Part shown: piece by piece, positions 12,896-24,945 of the stretch
Layout of the letters: every line of letters starts with the position of its first letter
How positions within the stretch are numbered: the stretch's first letter is position 1
DNA from: Cristatella mucedo
Taxonomy: Eukaryota > Bryozoa > Phylactolaemata > Cristatellidae
Assembly (NCBI GenBank): GCA_009760855.2
Contig: WPIO01000124.1
Span: 1,120,501-1,184,500, forward strand
DNA: 64,000 nucleotides
Direction: 5' to 3'
Position numbers and translations under genes: made by a program
The notes under the pieces: generated by a model
What the model saw: only the letters and a program-made list of their open reading frames with translations
The model's database searches: none
What the model was told of the DNA's origin: nothing

Positions 12896-13034
12896 TATGA
12901 TTCATTTGTATAGCACCCTAAGAAAACTTAATCTCTATTCAGGTGCTTCATATTAGCCTCGGGGCTCGAGCCCACGACCCCAGTCAGACCTTGGTCGAGG
13001 CAAGCACCTTAACCACTGGACCAAACCAGCTCGG
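12896..13034 (-). mobile_element. SINE family 2 copy
   Basis: On the minus strand the head is TGGTCCAGTGGTTAAGGTGC (an A-box match), followed by a B-box-like GGGCTCGAGCCC. The tail is GAAGCACCTGAATAGAGATT then AAGTTTTCTTAGGGTGCTAT. The tail is the LINE A-type hairpin. Other copies: 17553, 34484, 41684, 48597. Confidence 0.85.
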
Positions 13035-14588
13035 CACCGGGATCTTAGCTTACTGGTAATGGTGCCGTTTGGGGAATGGGGGGGGGGCTGTCTGCCAGTG
13101 CTGCCGCCCAATCAGTCTTACTTCACAATACTTCACGGTGGGCTAAGAACTCTACTATCAACCAGACTGCTAGCTGGCTGCAAAAGCTCCATTTTAAGGG
13201 TACCCTAAAGCTTGGATGCAAGGTATTCGTTGGATCGCACGATCTGCAAACCCTCCCCAGACCAGGAAGTTGATATGGGGAGCCAATCGTTTTATTACGA
13301 GGGCTGAGCCTAGTCATTGCCCGAAGCAGCCATTCAGGGCAGGCAGACGTTGTCCCAGCATCCAGGAAGATTGCAAACCACTCACTCGGTTCACCCATGC
13401 TGCAGCACTCAGAGAATGGGCCGAGAGAAGCCATCGACTCGGGTCTCTAGAAGCAGACACTAGTGCCTTCCCAGTTGACTTGATCTGCAAAATGCAGTGC
13501 AGCCCTTCTTTACTTAATAAAAGATGGCATCCAGCTTGGATGCAGAGCTTCTCTCACTTGAGTACTGTAGCACACAAGGGGGGGCGGTGACTTAAATCCA
13601 TGTACTTATAAAATGTCGCCAGGCTGCTTTTTCGGGGGCCCACATGCATGGATCGAAGCACCACGGGATGCATTTCTTGCTCAACGGCTTTTCTGAGCAG
13701 CGAATGAAGCTTCCTGGAAAAAACCATACTTGGCAACCTGACACGGCAGACAGCACACGAGGCTCCAAGCAGCCGGCAGGCCTAGCCGGGGGCGGGACTG
13801 AGGAGAAAGGGTATGGGGAAGTCTCAGGTCTGAAGAGAAGTCTCAAGTCAGCTGCAGCAGCTTGGCTTGGCAGCCGACATTTGACTTGGTGCTCACATGC
13901 CCACACACCTAAACTGGTTCGCAGTCTCAGCTCCTGGCTCTTTGGAGCAGCTACAAAGCCTTCGGGAGACCGACACAATGGATCATTCACAGGTCGGCAA
14001 TCATACTGGATACCTGGCAGACAGTCGCCACAATGATGCAATTACATGCATAGACATCGCTACAAAAGAAGCAGCAGCAGTACCCAGTCGCATCGTGTCA
14101 CAAGCAGATTCCCACCCACCCTCTCCCCTAGCCAAGTGGGTGACTGAAGCTGCGATCTGGGCCCATCGTTCCTACTTCTTCGGTCAACGCCTGCCGGCAT
14201 TTTCACAACCGAACAGCCGACACATCATCTTGCCAACAGTTGCCGAAGAACAGCAGCTAATAATATTTGGCCCTGGGCAAGCAGGCAGCTGCTGTCCGTG
14301 CGTCTGTCAGCAAGATAAACGCTGGCTCGGCTAAGCTCAGGGTGACGACGATGATCCTGATTTAAGCACTAGCTCAATTGTGACACCAGCAAAAATAACA
14401 GGTGGCACGATCAAGCCAATCCTTGGTACACTCAAGCGGTTTGCTGCCTCCTGGCCGGCTGTGGCCTTCCCAACCGTTCAAACAATGAGATGAGTAAGCT
14501 GACACCTACCGAAGAATGACTCACGGTACTTCCCAGAAAAGTGGCAGGAAACAGCATTCTGTTTATCATTCCAGGCCTGCGTTGGGAT

Positions 14589-14604
14589 GGGGGGGGGGGG
14601 GGGG
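14589..14604 (+). repeat. G16 homopolymer
   Basis: Sixteen consecutive guanines. The run could be a polymerase-slippage or sequencing-uncertain site; the length should not be trusted exactly. Confidence 0.9.
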
Positions 14605-15627
14605 TAAAGAAGGCTTTTGGTGGCTGGTGAGAGAACCCCAGGGTCGGTAACTAACAGCCTATGGTGCTCTCGGGGTTTGACCAAGGCTATATGTGGGTCA
14701 AGATCAAGCCGAGAACGAGACGACAGGCCTCACGGCCGGCAGAAGTAGAGACTCGGCCGGCCTGCTTTCAGGCCATCACATTGTCCGATGCTGTAATAGC
14801 AGCAGCTGCTGCGGACAGCAGGATGACCAGAAGAATTCGATAGCACGATCGCTACCTTCTCCTCCATCCTCCTATGCAAGCAGGATCCTCTGGGAAAGAA
14901 GCTCAGTTTGGGACGACAGCAATGCCTGCCAGCTCGACCAGCCGTTTCGCTGAGGCTGCACGGTCGTGAATGGCATCACAGCATACTAACTAGAGCTCGA
15001 GAATTCCACCCAGAAAGCTGCTAGTCAGCAAGAAGTGTCGCGGCCCTGCCGCTAACCGCACTCGGTGACTTTCGCCAACGCAGAAGACGCCGAAGCACAC
15101 TTCGCTATGCCGGAGCGTACTTTACGATTGGTAGCTGATCGCCCGCGGTCAAATATGCCAGCTGGACGGTGGAAAAAGCAGGGCACCAAGCGGTAAAGCT
15201 GCCCTGCAAAGCAGTTGACCCAGGCCTTGAGCAGGCTCAAGCGACAGCCTCCACACTACTACTATCCTGGTCCTGCCGATCGACCTCATACCTACCTGAC
15301 AGACGCACTGGGAACTTGACGGATTCGCATTTCTCCAGCGGTAAGAATCACAGACGGCAGCAGGAGGTCGCTCGGTAGCAGGCAACTGCAGCCGAGGTGA
15401 GACCGCCGAGGCTTCCACTAGAAAGCCTGTGACTAGAATGCACCAGCACGAGGCCGTGGGAGGCCGGCAGAGCACAGCCAGCCAAGCTCCTCGGCGGCCA
15501 ATGCCGTGAGGCATGCGAGCCATTGTGAGTCTCACGATCCCGGGAAACGCAATCATGCACATCAATGCTATCAGCCGGTCCGTTAGAAAGATCAGAAAGC
15601 ACTGCATTCTGCATGCACATAAACACG

Positions 15628-15630
<3 letters not shown>

Positions 15631-15674
<44 letters not shown>
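15631..15674. repeat. (AC)n microsatellite
   Basis: About 20 AC repeats following a short degenerate ACGC lead-in. Confidence 0.97.
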
Positions 15675-15675
<1 letters not shown>

Positions 15676-16320
15676 TAGGCGAATGGATGGCTTAAGCAAC
15701 TCAGGCTGAAAGGCACGCCGGCCGCCAGCTAGCAACGGTCGTTCGGTGATTCGGTCAGAAGCCAGTGGCTGATGTCTGCCACATCAGAGGCAGCAGCAAA
15801 GAGGCAACAAGTGGAGGGCACACCCACAGTCTCAGCCTACCATTCTTAAAACCGAACGGACCGCCGGAAGCTGGGCAGCTTCCTACTGGGAACGAGGGGC
15901 CAGATTCAAACGGAAAAATGAGGGGCCAGATTCAAACGGAAGACATACAGGTTCGCCACTTTCTAGCCTCGACCCACCACGATGTCAAAGCTGCTTTTGT
16001 GAAGGGAGAGCCGACGTGTTCACGATGATGGACAGCAGAAAGCGGTGGAATTACGGTACAATATGATTGAAGTCACCTGCACAACAAATACGACAAACGC
16101 ACCAGCAGAGTGCACGAGCTCCAGCTCACTGCAAACCGGCCAGACGTGCACTGTTTGAACGTTATTGTTGTGCAAACTTCCAGGAGTTACCGCTTCAACG
16201 GTTACAATGAGTACCACCAGTGGTCGGCTTAGTTCTTGTTCGACCTGCTTACTTGCTGTCTCTTCTTGCAGCAGCAGCAGCAACAGCAGCTTGCTGCAGT
16301 TGCTCGGGCACTCCCCTATA

Positions 16321-17110
16321 CGGTGGTACCTCGGCTTACGAGTTTAATTCGTTCCGTGCCGGAGCTCGTAACTTGAATTACTCTGTATGTCAAATCAATT
16401 TTCCCCATCGAAATGAATTGAAATGCCATTAATCTGTTCCGGAACCCGCAAAAACTGCGATTTTTGTCACATTTATAAATTTAAAAATGTACATATAAAT
16501 AACGAATATTGTTTAAAAACAACATAGAATGCCTTGCAATAAATGGGTTTTATTAATCCTAATGTATAGAAGTTACTTGGAGATCAGACGACTTAAAGAC
16601 GCTAATACAGTTAGAGGAGAAAGGCTGCAATGAACATCTGAATATGTTTTACCCTTTTTGCCGGGCTTTCATCCCTTGCAGTTTATTGGCTGGGCCTTTA
16701 TGCAGATGCGCCGATTGTTATCACTTATGCGATGAACCTTTCACATGATGATATTGCCTAAATAGAGTACAGTGCGTACTTAGCTGTTCCTGCCGTAGTG
16801 GGAATCGGATTTAACACCGTAATCTGGCGATATTGGGCTTCCAAGCACCACGATGGCTTTGTCTGGGAGCGAACCAACAGGCCCGTGCTTGGGGTCACAC
16901 CCGGTCGTAGGGCAGCGTCTTGCAACAGAATGTCGTTTGCTGCCCTAACCTTATTGACCTGAGTAACCACAGGCAATTACAAGTGGAGTATCTGAAGCTG
17001 GCTCGTAACCTGAATTTTAGCTCGAAACTCAAAGCAAAAAATCGGCCGAGAGGCAGCTCGTACCTCGAAACACTCGTATCTCGAAACATTCATACGCCGA
17101 GGTACCACGG
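16321..17110. mobile_element. 790-bp non-autonomous TIR transposon (Tc1/mariner-pogo type)
   Basis: The left end reads CGGTGGTACCTCGGCTTACG. The reverse complement of the right end reads CCGTGGTACCTCGGCGTATG, so the two ends form an inverted repeat. A TA dinucleotide flanks each side (16319-16320 and 17111-17112), the target duplication of Tc1/mariner/pogo transposons. CTCGTA and TCGAAAC motifs recur beneath both ends. No transposase-like frame is visible inside, so it would need a transposase in trans. Superfamily assignment rests on the TA and the TIRs only. Confidence 0.75.
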
Positions 17111-17552
17111 TACTGGTGCTGACCTTATCACAAACCACAGCCCTTCCCATCACTTCTCCCTCAGTAGCCAATCTGAGCAGCACAACTCCCAGTCTGCAAG
17201 CAGGCACCAGCTTGCCACAGCAAAACTTTGCACTACATCGAGCTACAAAAACCAACCAATCATGGCTAATTGCCGATGAGATCGTAGGTCTTGCACACCG
17301 ACATGCTGCTGATAGTCGTTGTACACACGTGCGCATGCAGCACGCATGCACCTGAGCACATCTATGACGGAGGGTCGGCTGCTCTGACAAACTCCTTACG
17401 TCAACCCAGAAGAAGCATTCCCCCAGCAGCTTGCCTTGAATGCCCCTTCGAAGGATTGCCTATTCGAAATTGCAGAGGGTTGGCCACCTTCTTAGCAGAA
17501 TCCTGGGCACTGTTAATGTAAAAGCAGTGAACGGCCTCTAATTTCCACATGA

Positions 17553-17672
17553 TTGGGCACACGGGTAAGGAGCTCACCCTTTGACCACCCAAGTCCGAGG
17601 TTCGAGCCCTGCGGCACGTATAAAGCTTGTGGATAGAGATCAAGTTCTCTTAGGGGCTATACAACTGAATTA
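17553..17672 (+). mobile_element. Diverged SINE family 2 copy
   Basis: It has a B-box-like GGTTCGAGCCCTG and a tail GATAGAGATCAAGTTCTCTT then AGGGGCTATACAACTGAATT, as in other SINE2 copies. The A-box region (GGGCACACGGGTAAGG) is altered, so this is an old or variant member. Confidence 0.6.
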
Positions 17673-19137
17673 TAAATAAATGTAAAATGGATGCATTCAG
17701 CAGCCCCCACTTGATACCGATCCGGAGAGCTGTCCGGCCGCTTGGCAGCCCAACACAACCTTCAACCTCCCCATGATGGGCTGTCAATGGCACGGTCAAC
17801 ATCTGGCCCCTCCCGGACTAAATCCTGGCAACGCCGATGCATGCACGGGCATGCAGGGCTGGATGACCGCTGGGTAGCCAAAGTGAAGCATTTCACACAC
17901 AAAAAAGAGTCCGAGCTCGTTCAAGTAATATCCTACCTCCTTGCTCCTCGAGTGTGCTCTCACACTGCCACCCCCTCCTCAGCATCTAGTCATCTTGCCG
18001 CCCCCACACTAAATTGATATCTTTTGATCATTGGAACCTTCCGTGTGGATTCAGACACTACCCGCAGCTTCTTTGCATCACTAAAGTCTCAGCTAAAGAC
18101 GTGCTGGTTCTGCTCAGCTGTCTCATCTTCCAATCAACTGTTGTTCTTGTCCTACGTACTTTGCATGCTTACATGTGCATGATTCAGTGTATCCTACTAG
18201 GCAGTAGTTCCAATAACTGGTAACCTTGAGTGCGCTCTTGAATGCTTTAGCTTGCCGGCCTAAGAATGATAATGCAATTGCAAGCATTAATTGGCATAGT
18301 ACCATGCATTTCATTAATCCAGTGGAAAAGTCGCCATCAACCCCTAGCTAAAATCCCTATTCTTCTTGTGAGTATCTCATGCGTGACCTCGTGCTGGACT
18401 GTCAGTGCAAACCCCAAAAGCACCCCTACCACTGCACAGCTTGGACCGCTGTGCAGCTCTGACACCGCACCAGGGTGAGCTTGATGTGGGGCTTGCTTCA
18501 CTCGGACCTCTCAGATAGCTACAGCAGCTAGGCCAGCCAGCCTCTGGCGATCTCAAGTTCGGAAAGATGGACAGACAGTACCCTAAATTGTTCTCAAGCC
18601 TCGATGACGGCCAAAGACAAATCAGGCAAGATATCACGAGCAATTTAGTGCAAGCACTAAGGGGTTCAGACATAGCTTCATGTATTGCAGCGCCTAACAA
18701 ACTCTTGACTAACCAAAAATACAGCCGGGACATACGATTCGGATTTGCTAGCAAAACTGATAACAAACTGTGTGTGCTACCATCTTGGTTTGCTAACCAG
18801 GTGCAACACAACACGAAATAAACAGTTTTTCAGCACCGATTCATCTTCCAGCTGGCGACATAGTTGCCATTTTCGGAGGAAATCACGTTAAACAGCCTCA
18901 TTACTGCCAGTTAAGAATTTCGCCTGGTTCACCCACTCAAAAATTGTTCCTCAATGACAGTGCCCAGTACTTCCTCAGTATATAAACCACTTCAAGAGCA
19001 TATAGGAGTTTGAGGTTCGATCACTCATCTTTGGGTCCCTTCATCCTCTTGCTCCGGCATACCTACTTGAAATACTTCCTAATGTCAGGCTTCCCATGGT
19101 ACCAACCACTCTTTGGACGGGAGTCGTTAGTTGGTGA

Positions 19138-19305
19138 GCCGCGATGGCACACTAGGTAAGGCAGTTGCTCTTCACGACCTCGGTCCCAAGGGCATGGGTT
19201 CGAATTCCTTTATTGCCGCTGCAAACGGCGGTTATAGCATTTAAGGCTCTTCTGTTACAATACAAAAAGCTGTTAAATCAACTAATGTTTCTTGTATTGT
19301 GTTAG
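19138..19305 (+). mobile_element. SINE family 1 copy
   Basis: Head GCGATGGCACACTAGGTAAG (A box) and GGGTTCGAATTCC (B box), body TTATTGCCGCTGCAAACGGC and tail TTAAGGCTCTTCTGTTACAA then AAAGCTGTTAAATCAACTA. The central palindrome is partly lost, reading CGGTCCCAAGGGCATG. Confidence 0.85.
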
Positions 19306-21639
19306 CTGTGCCTCTAATTAACCTCAAATACTTAGAGACCGCTCCTTCACTTAATATGCTCCAAAGCTTGCAAATCACTACCGATTGACCTGAGCTCACA
19401 ATATACCCCAATGACATTTGAAAAAAGCTAAAAAGAAACCACCTCTTGCTTGCAGCATTTGCTCGGTCCGTATGAGTCGTCTGAAGCGAGCTTAGTCGTG
19501 CTGCAATGTGAAGTAAAAAGTCGTGCTGTAAAGTGAGCCAGTCAACTGTGTGTCGCCAACTTGCCGAGCAAAAGCTCTTTTGGCAAGGTAAAAAAGTCCC
19601 TTTGCTGAGCAGGTGACATTAGGTAGGTTTAGACGCCCGAAGACCAGTACTTAGTTAACTGGATTGATGACAGTAAACTTCAAATCTCCGGGAAGAACAC
19701 CGGCTTTATGTAAGCTAGAGGAGAGATGAGTTTACCAAAGATTACTTGCAGCATTCAGTTAGAAGCCGTGGGATGCAGAATCGTGGGAAGGGGCTCTCTT
19801 TCAGGTGCCAGCATAATGAAGCGATGCATAGAATTCCTACTGCTCTAAAACTTGTGTGTATTATTCCTACTGCTATGAAACTGATGTTTATTATCTCGAC
19901 GTTGAGCAGAACGTCTGAATTGTGTACGTCCAGTGACTTTGGGGCGACAACTTCATACATCTGTAAGATAATGACCCAGTACATTCGGCAAACCAAGTCA
20001 ACAATTCTTTGCAGACTACATACTAGAGGTAATTTATTACCTTAGTCAGTTGTTTGATTGACACCCACGGAGCATGTATGGATGACAATGACCGGCGGGC
20101 GAGTGACAGGCACTCCCAATCTGCTTACCTCTGCAGCTGATCTTTTTACTGCTTGTGCATGATTAAGTGGCTACGGTTCAGTAGACCTTACAACAGCTGG
20201 TAGCATCGATGCCCAGCCGATTGCATGTCATCCTCAAAATTCGAGCAGGACTCACCTCTAACTAAAGAAGCAGTGCATTGCACTTTGATTAGTTTAACAC
20301 AAATATTGCTGCACGACATTCCCGCTAGTGTGCTCCTGGCGTCAGCATTTTAACCAAAAATGTGCATGGCCAACTTACGAAGGCCATGTCGGCTGGCCCC
20401 GCAAATACCGGCTGCGTGCTTCCATGTAAGATACGCATTTTAGGATCAAAACGAGACTATGTAAAAAGCTGCCAAAGGCTAAGTGCCCCGCCATGATCCC
20501 ACAATGCCGTGACAGCAGATGCACGAGTTGGTCCCATGGCATCCAGCTGCGCCGTGTGTACAGCAGAACAGCACTGCACTAAGGCCTCAGCGCGACCAGC
20601 ACATACACGCACACAGCCATAGCCTGAACAGCTAGCTGCCACACATATGCGCAGCATGCCTATGCAGACGTTGGCACGCACGCATATGCACAAGTGTGCC
20701 TGTTCACAAGCAGATTGTTTGGCACGTGAGCGCACGGTCGCCTGCGAGGCACGAGTATGCTTCGGCTGGGGCTTATAGCTGACACAAGGCCGATACTTAC
20801 AGTGGTGCATAGCTAGCAGGCAGCAGGCCGTGCTGCCATTACTAGGCACTCCCCTCTTCCAAAAAAGCTTGACCACCTGTTCCTTATCGGCACAGCCGAG
20901 GGACAACAGCAATCCCCTATGCGCCCGGCGATCTCATTAAATATCAGCTGCTTATGCCAAGCTGCCCACAGCCATGGGGAGCCTCAATCGCGTCTGGTAG
21001 GTGGCTACGAGACAGGATACAGGCTACACCACTAGGCTGCTAGGGGTGACCCATATTAAGCAATCACTACAATCCACTAAAATGGAATCATGCAGGCAAC
21101 TCCAGACGCACGAACGCAGGCCAGGCAACCAGGCAAAACACCTGACAAAACACAAACGCCGGCCGCTGGCCGGCAAATCTTATTATGACTCACCAGTAGC
21201 ACCACCGACTACCAGTGCCCCAAATCTTACCTTGTCTACTGATGTGGCCCACACCGGCAGCTCAGCATTGAGGCAACTTAACAAGGCAATTCCGAAGCCC
21301 ACCAGGCAAACAGAGCTCAGCCTGTAATTCACATTCCGACCTCAGCACTTTGACCCACCGATGAGCCCTTCAATTCCCCGGGTGGCATGCATGGCTGCTG
21401 TCACAGCTGAGGCCCGGCAGGGCAGACCTCCGGCGGCAGCAGCCTTCCCGGAATGCACACCGCTGCTGCTGCTGCTGCTGCAGCCGTGATCTCGGATGCT
21501 ATCGGCAGACTAGTGAAAACACCACGCTGCTTGGCGGCCGCTGCCAGCGTCAGGCAGCACACCAAAGGACTACTGCAGTTCGTACATACCGACGGGACAG
21601 GCTTCTTACGCAACGACAACTGATCTCCTCGTGCCGACT

Positions 21640-21880
21640 ATGGCTCATCCTTTTCAGCTGCCCTGAACTGCTACTTCCACGCTACTCACTACCTCAACTG
21701 CTCTCCTGAATCTGCTGTGCTTCCCACTTTCTCTTTGTTGCGTGAGACGAAGTCTTTTGGCTGCCGAATGCGTACCGAAAGCGGCTTAGGGTGTGAGTGC
21801 GCTATACAAAACTCTCCTGCCCCACACAGTCTTTGTGGAGTTACAGACGGAGATACATTGCATTACATTCTAGCCAGCTG
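21640..21880 (+). mobile_element. LINE B 3' end, 5'-truncated
   Basis: Matches the region after the LINE B RT at 35490-35570 (GGCTCATCCTTTTCAGCTGC, CTACTCACTACCTCAACTGC) and extends it through GAGACGAAGTCTTTTGGCTG and AAAACTCTCCTGCC to GGAGATACATTGCATTAC. The terminal ACATT-type repeat is probably the element's own 3' end. About 85% similar by eye to the copy at 45955. Confidence 0.75.
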
Positions 21881-22039
21881 TGGCCAGCCGACAGAACGGC
21901 AGCAGTCACGAACGAAAGCTCGGACGAAAATGTATGCACACGTGCCAGCCACCGGCTGCAGCTGCCGGCGAGCATGCGACCTTTTCCTCTAAACAGCAGC
22001 GGCACGACTCGACCTCCTCCCCCCCCCCCGGGTTGCTCG

Positions 22040-23480
22040 CGAAACTAACTGAACGACAAAACTGGGTCGCCAGCTGCGGCAGTAGGCGCCCTTGCCGGCG
22101 GGCGGCTGGCGCGAACGTTTTGGTGGTGGGGTGGGTGGCTGGCGTCTTGAGAGGTCGGAAACTCGCAGGCACGGCTACTGCGATCCACCGTGGCACGAAC
22201 GCCGGCAGGCGCACCGCTAGCGGCCATTCGGCGGCGGGCCGGCGGCGCAGCCATTCGGCGACAGAAAGGCCGGCGGCCGCCGCGAGCTAACAGGTCGTCG
22301 CGAGCGCAGCGAGAGGCAGGGCGCCGCAGGAGCCCTGCCTCGGGCCGGTCGCCGAGCGCGCGCGCGCCGAGCGCGCGCAGGCTCTGCCGCCTCACCTCGC
22401 TTCGCCGCGGCTGCACCGACCTCCAGAAGCGACTGAGCGGCCGCCGACGACGACGCCGCACCCGGGCAGGGGAGGCTGGACGGTGGGAGGAACTTCGGTT
22501 CACCGGGCGGCTGAATGACGTCCCAGGCAGCTTTCGGTGCCCTAGGCTCCGCCGCCGCCGCCGGTGGCTAAGCCTCTTAAGCGCGTCTTACGGCAGCGGT
22601 ATTGCTCGCAGATGTCGGTCCTATTCCTATTAGGCGCACGGCCCGGTCGGTGAGCAATCGATAATCGGGAACGCTCGTCGAAGCCGGAGCGAGTCCCGTC
22701 AGCAGCAGCAGCACGAGTCGACCGCCGCGAGCGCAAGGTCGCGGTTCGAGTCGGTCGCGGTTCCGGCGGAAAGGCCTCTGGGTCGTCCGTCGGCGGGCTC
22801 CGGCGCGCGCCAGCGCTTGCGGTGCGACGCCAGACGAACGCGACGCGCGCTTTCTTTACGAGCACCGCTAATAGTGCTGTTAAGTCGAAGGCGACTCTCT
22901 AGCTGAGCGACGGCAGTTCGTGCGGTTCGTGCCACGTGAATGCGCTCGCTCGGGCTTGGCCCCCTAGCGGCGGCTACGCCAGCTGGACGACAACTATTCC
23001 GCACAGAGTCTGCGGACGAGCATTGGAAGTCGCTGCAAAGCCGCCTTCCGCTGCGCAGCTGTTGCGTTGCAGCGACTGGGATATAATTGAAGCTGGTCAT
23101 CGATAGCGCGTGCTCGCGTGCGTGCGTGCTTTCCGAGCTACCGGAGGCGGCCGGCGACGCAGCTCGAGGGAATATTGCACTTGCCCTGCAAGAGCGCGCG
23201 CCGCCAATTGATGACAGTTTTCTTTATTTGGTTAGTACGCAACTCGGGTAAGCTACGTTCCTGGGCCTAATCTCGGCGGCGCGACGCAGGGCTTTTGAAG
23301 CGATTGTGGGCACCCGTTGACGCGCGCTCATCGCCAGCCGCGAGAAGCACCTGCGGCGCGGCAGTCTCGGGGCAGACGCTCGCTGGAGCGCGTTCCTCTT
23401 CGGCGCATGCTGGCTACGGCGCTCCTGCCGAGCTCGCGTCGGTTGGTCACGTGCTGCAGTTACAGCTGTCGGGTGGGTAA
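22040..23480. promoter_or_regulatory. CpG island, candidate promoter region
   Basis: About 1.4 kb of very GC-rich sequence with dense CpG, including alternating CGCGCGCG at 22355-22375, unlike its flanks. It contains CACGTG E-boxes (about 22933 and 23447) and a TGACGTC CRE-like site (about 22516). A possible plus-strand splice donor, GGTGG|GTAAGA, lies at 23477. Long open frames run on both strands simply because stop codons are rare at this GC content; none resembles a known protein. It could drive the LIM gene leftward or an unseen gene rightward. Confidence 0.6.
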
Positions 23481-23689
23481 GATCTTGACGAACGCGCTTT
23501 ACTCAGCAGACGATGCCCATCCGTCGTATCGTATCCACGCCGTGAAATGCACACTTCGCGGCGCGGCATCCGGACTAGCCCTTTCGCGATATCGCCGTCA
23601 AGGCGTTCACGGTTTTTCGAATCCGCGCGTCCAAATGAAATCAGGCTTCCCTCGTACCCGCTCAGTACAGCCGAGATAGAGGCCCGTAA

Positions 23690-23920
23690 ATCAAGATTTA
23701 AGCCTGTTCGCTTTTTTTGTATCTCCGTCTGTCACTCCATAAAGCCATATAGACCATGTGGGTGTTACGCAGGAGAGTTTTGTATAGCAAACTCGCAGCC
23801 TAAGCGGCTTTCGGTACGCATTCGGTAGCCAACAGACTTCGTCTCACTCAACAAAGGGGAAGTGGGAAGCATAGCAGAGTCAGGTGAGCAGTTGAGGTAG
23901 CTTCCTGTCCGCGATGTGTA
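23690..23920 (-). mobile_element. LINE B 3' end, 5'-truncated
   Basis: Reverse-strand copy of the sequence at 21650-21880 and 45965-46200: TGAGACGAAGTCTGTTGGCT, CTACCGAATGCGTACCGAAA, AACTCTCCTGCGTAACACCC and GGAGTGACAGACGGAGATAC are all present. Confidence 0.75.
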
Positions 23921-23924
23921 AATT

Positions 23925-23985
23925 GCATACAGAGATTGAGTTCTCTTTGGGTGCAAGTTATTATGAGTTGTATTACTATTAGTAA
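23925..23985 (+). mobile_element. LINE A-type tail remnant
   Basis: Shows AGAGATTGAGTTCTCTTTGG followed by a degenerate ATT-rich tail. It abuts the minus-strand LINE B end at 23920, so two LINE 3' ends sit back to back. Confidence 0.5.
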
Positions 23986-24221
23986 TATCATGGGCGTAGT
24001 CAACATTTTCGTGTAGGGGCAAGACCCGCAAGTAATGAAAATTATAGCGAACAATCGTAATGTCTATTCATCGCACTCGGTGGTTGCTCGTCGGCTGGAA
24101 GTGGGACATAATTTCGTAATGACGGTGCGGATCTTGCTAGGGCAACTATTGCCCTAGCAATAACGAGTCTGTCGAGTTTGTAGGTGTCTAAGCATTGCAA
24201 AATATGTTTGTATATGCTGAC

Positions 24222-24392
<171 letters not shown>

Positions 24393-24945
24393 TAACTGGC
24401 TACCAGTCAAGCAATGGATCGACTTCAAGGTTTTGCCACTCACTTTTAGGTCACTTCATTCTTTGGCTCCAGCCTATCTCTCAGATCCACTCTCCCACCA
24501 GGCCAAGCATCGTACCACCCGCTTTTCAGAATCCAACAGTTTACCAATACCTCGTACAAACCTCAAATCCTTTGTAGACCGTGCATTTAGTTCGTAGGCT
24601 CCCAAAGCCTGGAACTCCCTCCCGACTTGCGCCACAACATCCTCTGACTTGACCAAATTTAAAAAGAACTTAGACATACCTATTTAGGACAGCATTTAGT
24701 GGGTCCCTGTGATTCGTCCTTCACTTGCTTATTCGTGCTGACACTGTGCATGCTGCCACTAACCACATTTGCATGCTGACACTGTGCATGTCACCCCTAA
24801 ACATGTCATTCATGTTGTTTATCAAGCATGCTATTACTCACCATTCAATCGCGTTTCCCTTTGCAGCAAATGTAAAGCGCCTAGAAAGAGATTGAGTTCT
24901 CTGAGGGCGCTTTATCAAGTGCATTATTATTATTATTATTATTAT
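24393..24945 (+). mobile_element. LINE A, C-terminal RT region plus 3' UTR
   Basis: The plus strand encodes WLPVKQWIDFKVLPLTFRSL then HSLAPAYLSDPLS, the C-terminal region after the RT domain typical of CR1/L2-group LINEs. The standard LINE A 3' UTR and (ATT)n tail (24925-24945) follow. It is truncated at its 5' end against the TA microsatellite and carries frame changes. Confidence 0.85.

Noticed and set aside
13592-14334. Overlapping ~145-150-codon frames on both strands
   Set aside because: Both strands are open over the same interval and neither resembles a protein family.
14589-14604. G-quadruplex regulatory element
   Set aside because: A single homopolymer run with no conserved context; more likely slippage-prone low complexity.
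15893-15945. Direct duplication of GAGGGGCCAGATTCAAACGG
   Set aside because: A single ~25-bp tandem duplication with no further structure; probably local slippage.
18030-18290. Possible LINE C-terminal fragment (SFFASLKSQLKTCWF)
   Set aside because: A short resemblance to the LINE segment after the RT and a possible 3' tail, but too weak to separate from chance.
19138-19305. Functional tRNA gene
   Set aside because: A- and B-box matches exist, but the cloverleaf cannot be formed and the sequence recurs with a common non-tRNA body and tail, so it is a SINE.
22045-22865. Arg/Ala-rich frames of 100-150 codons in the CpG island
   Set aside because: Stop codons are rare at this GC content; frames are open on several strands and have no domain features.
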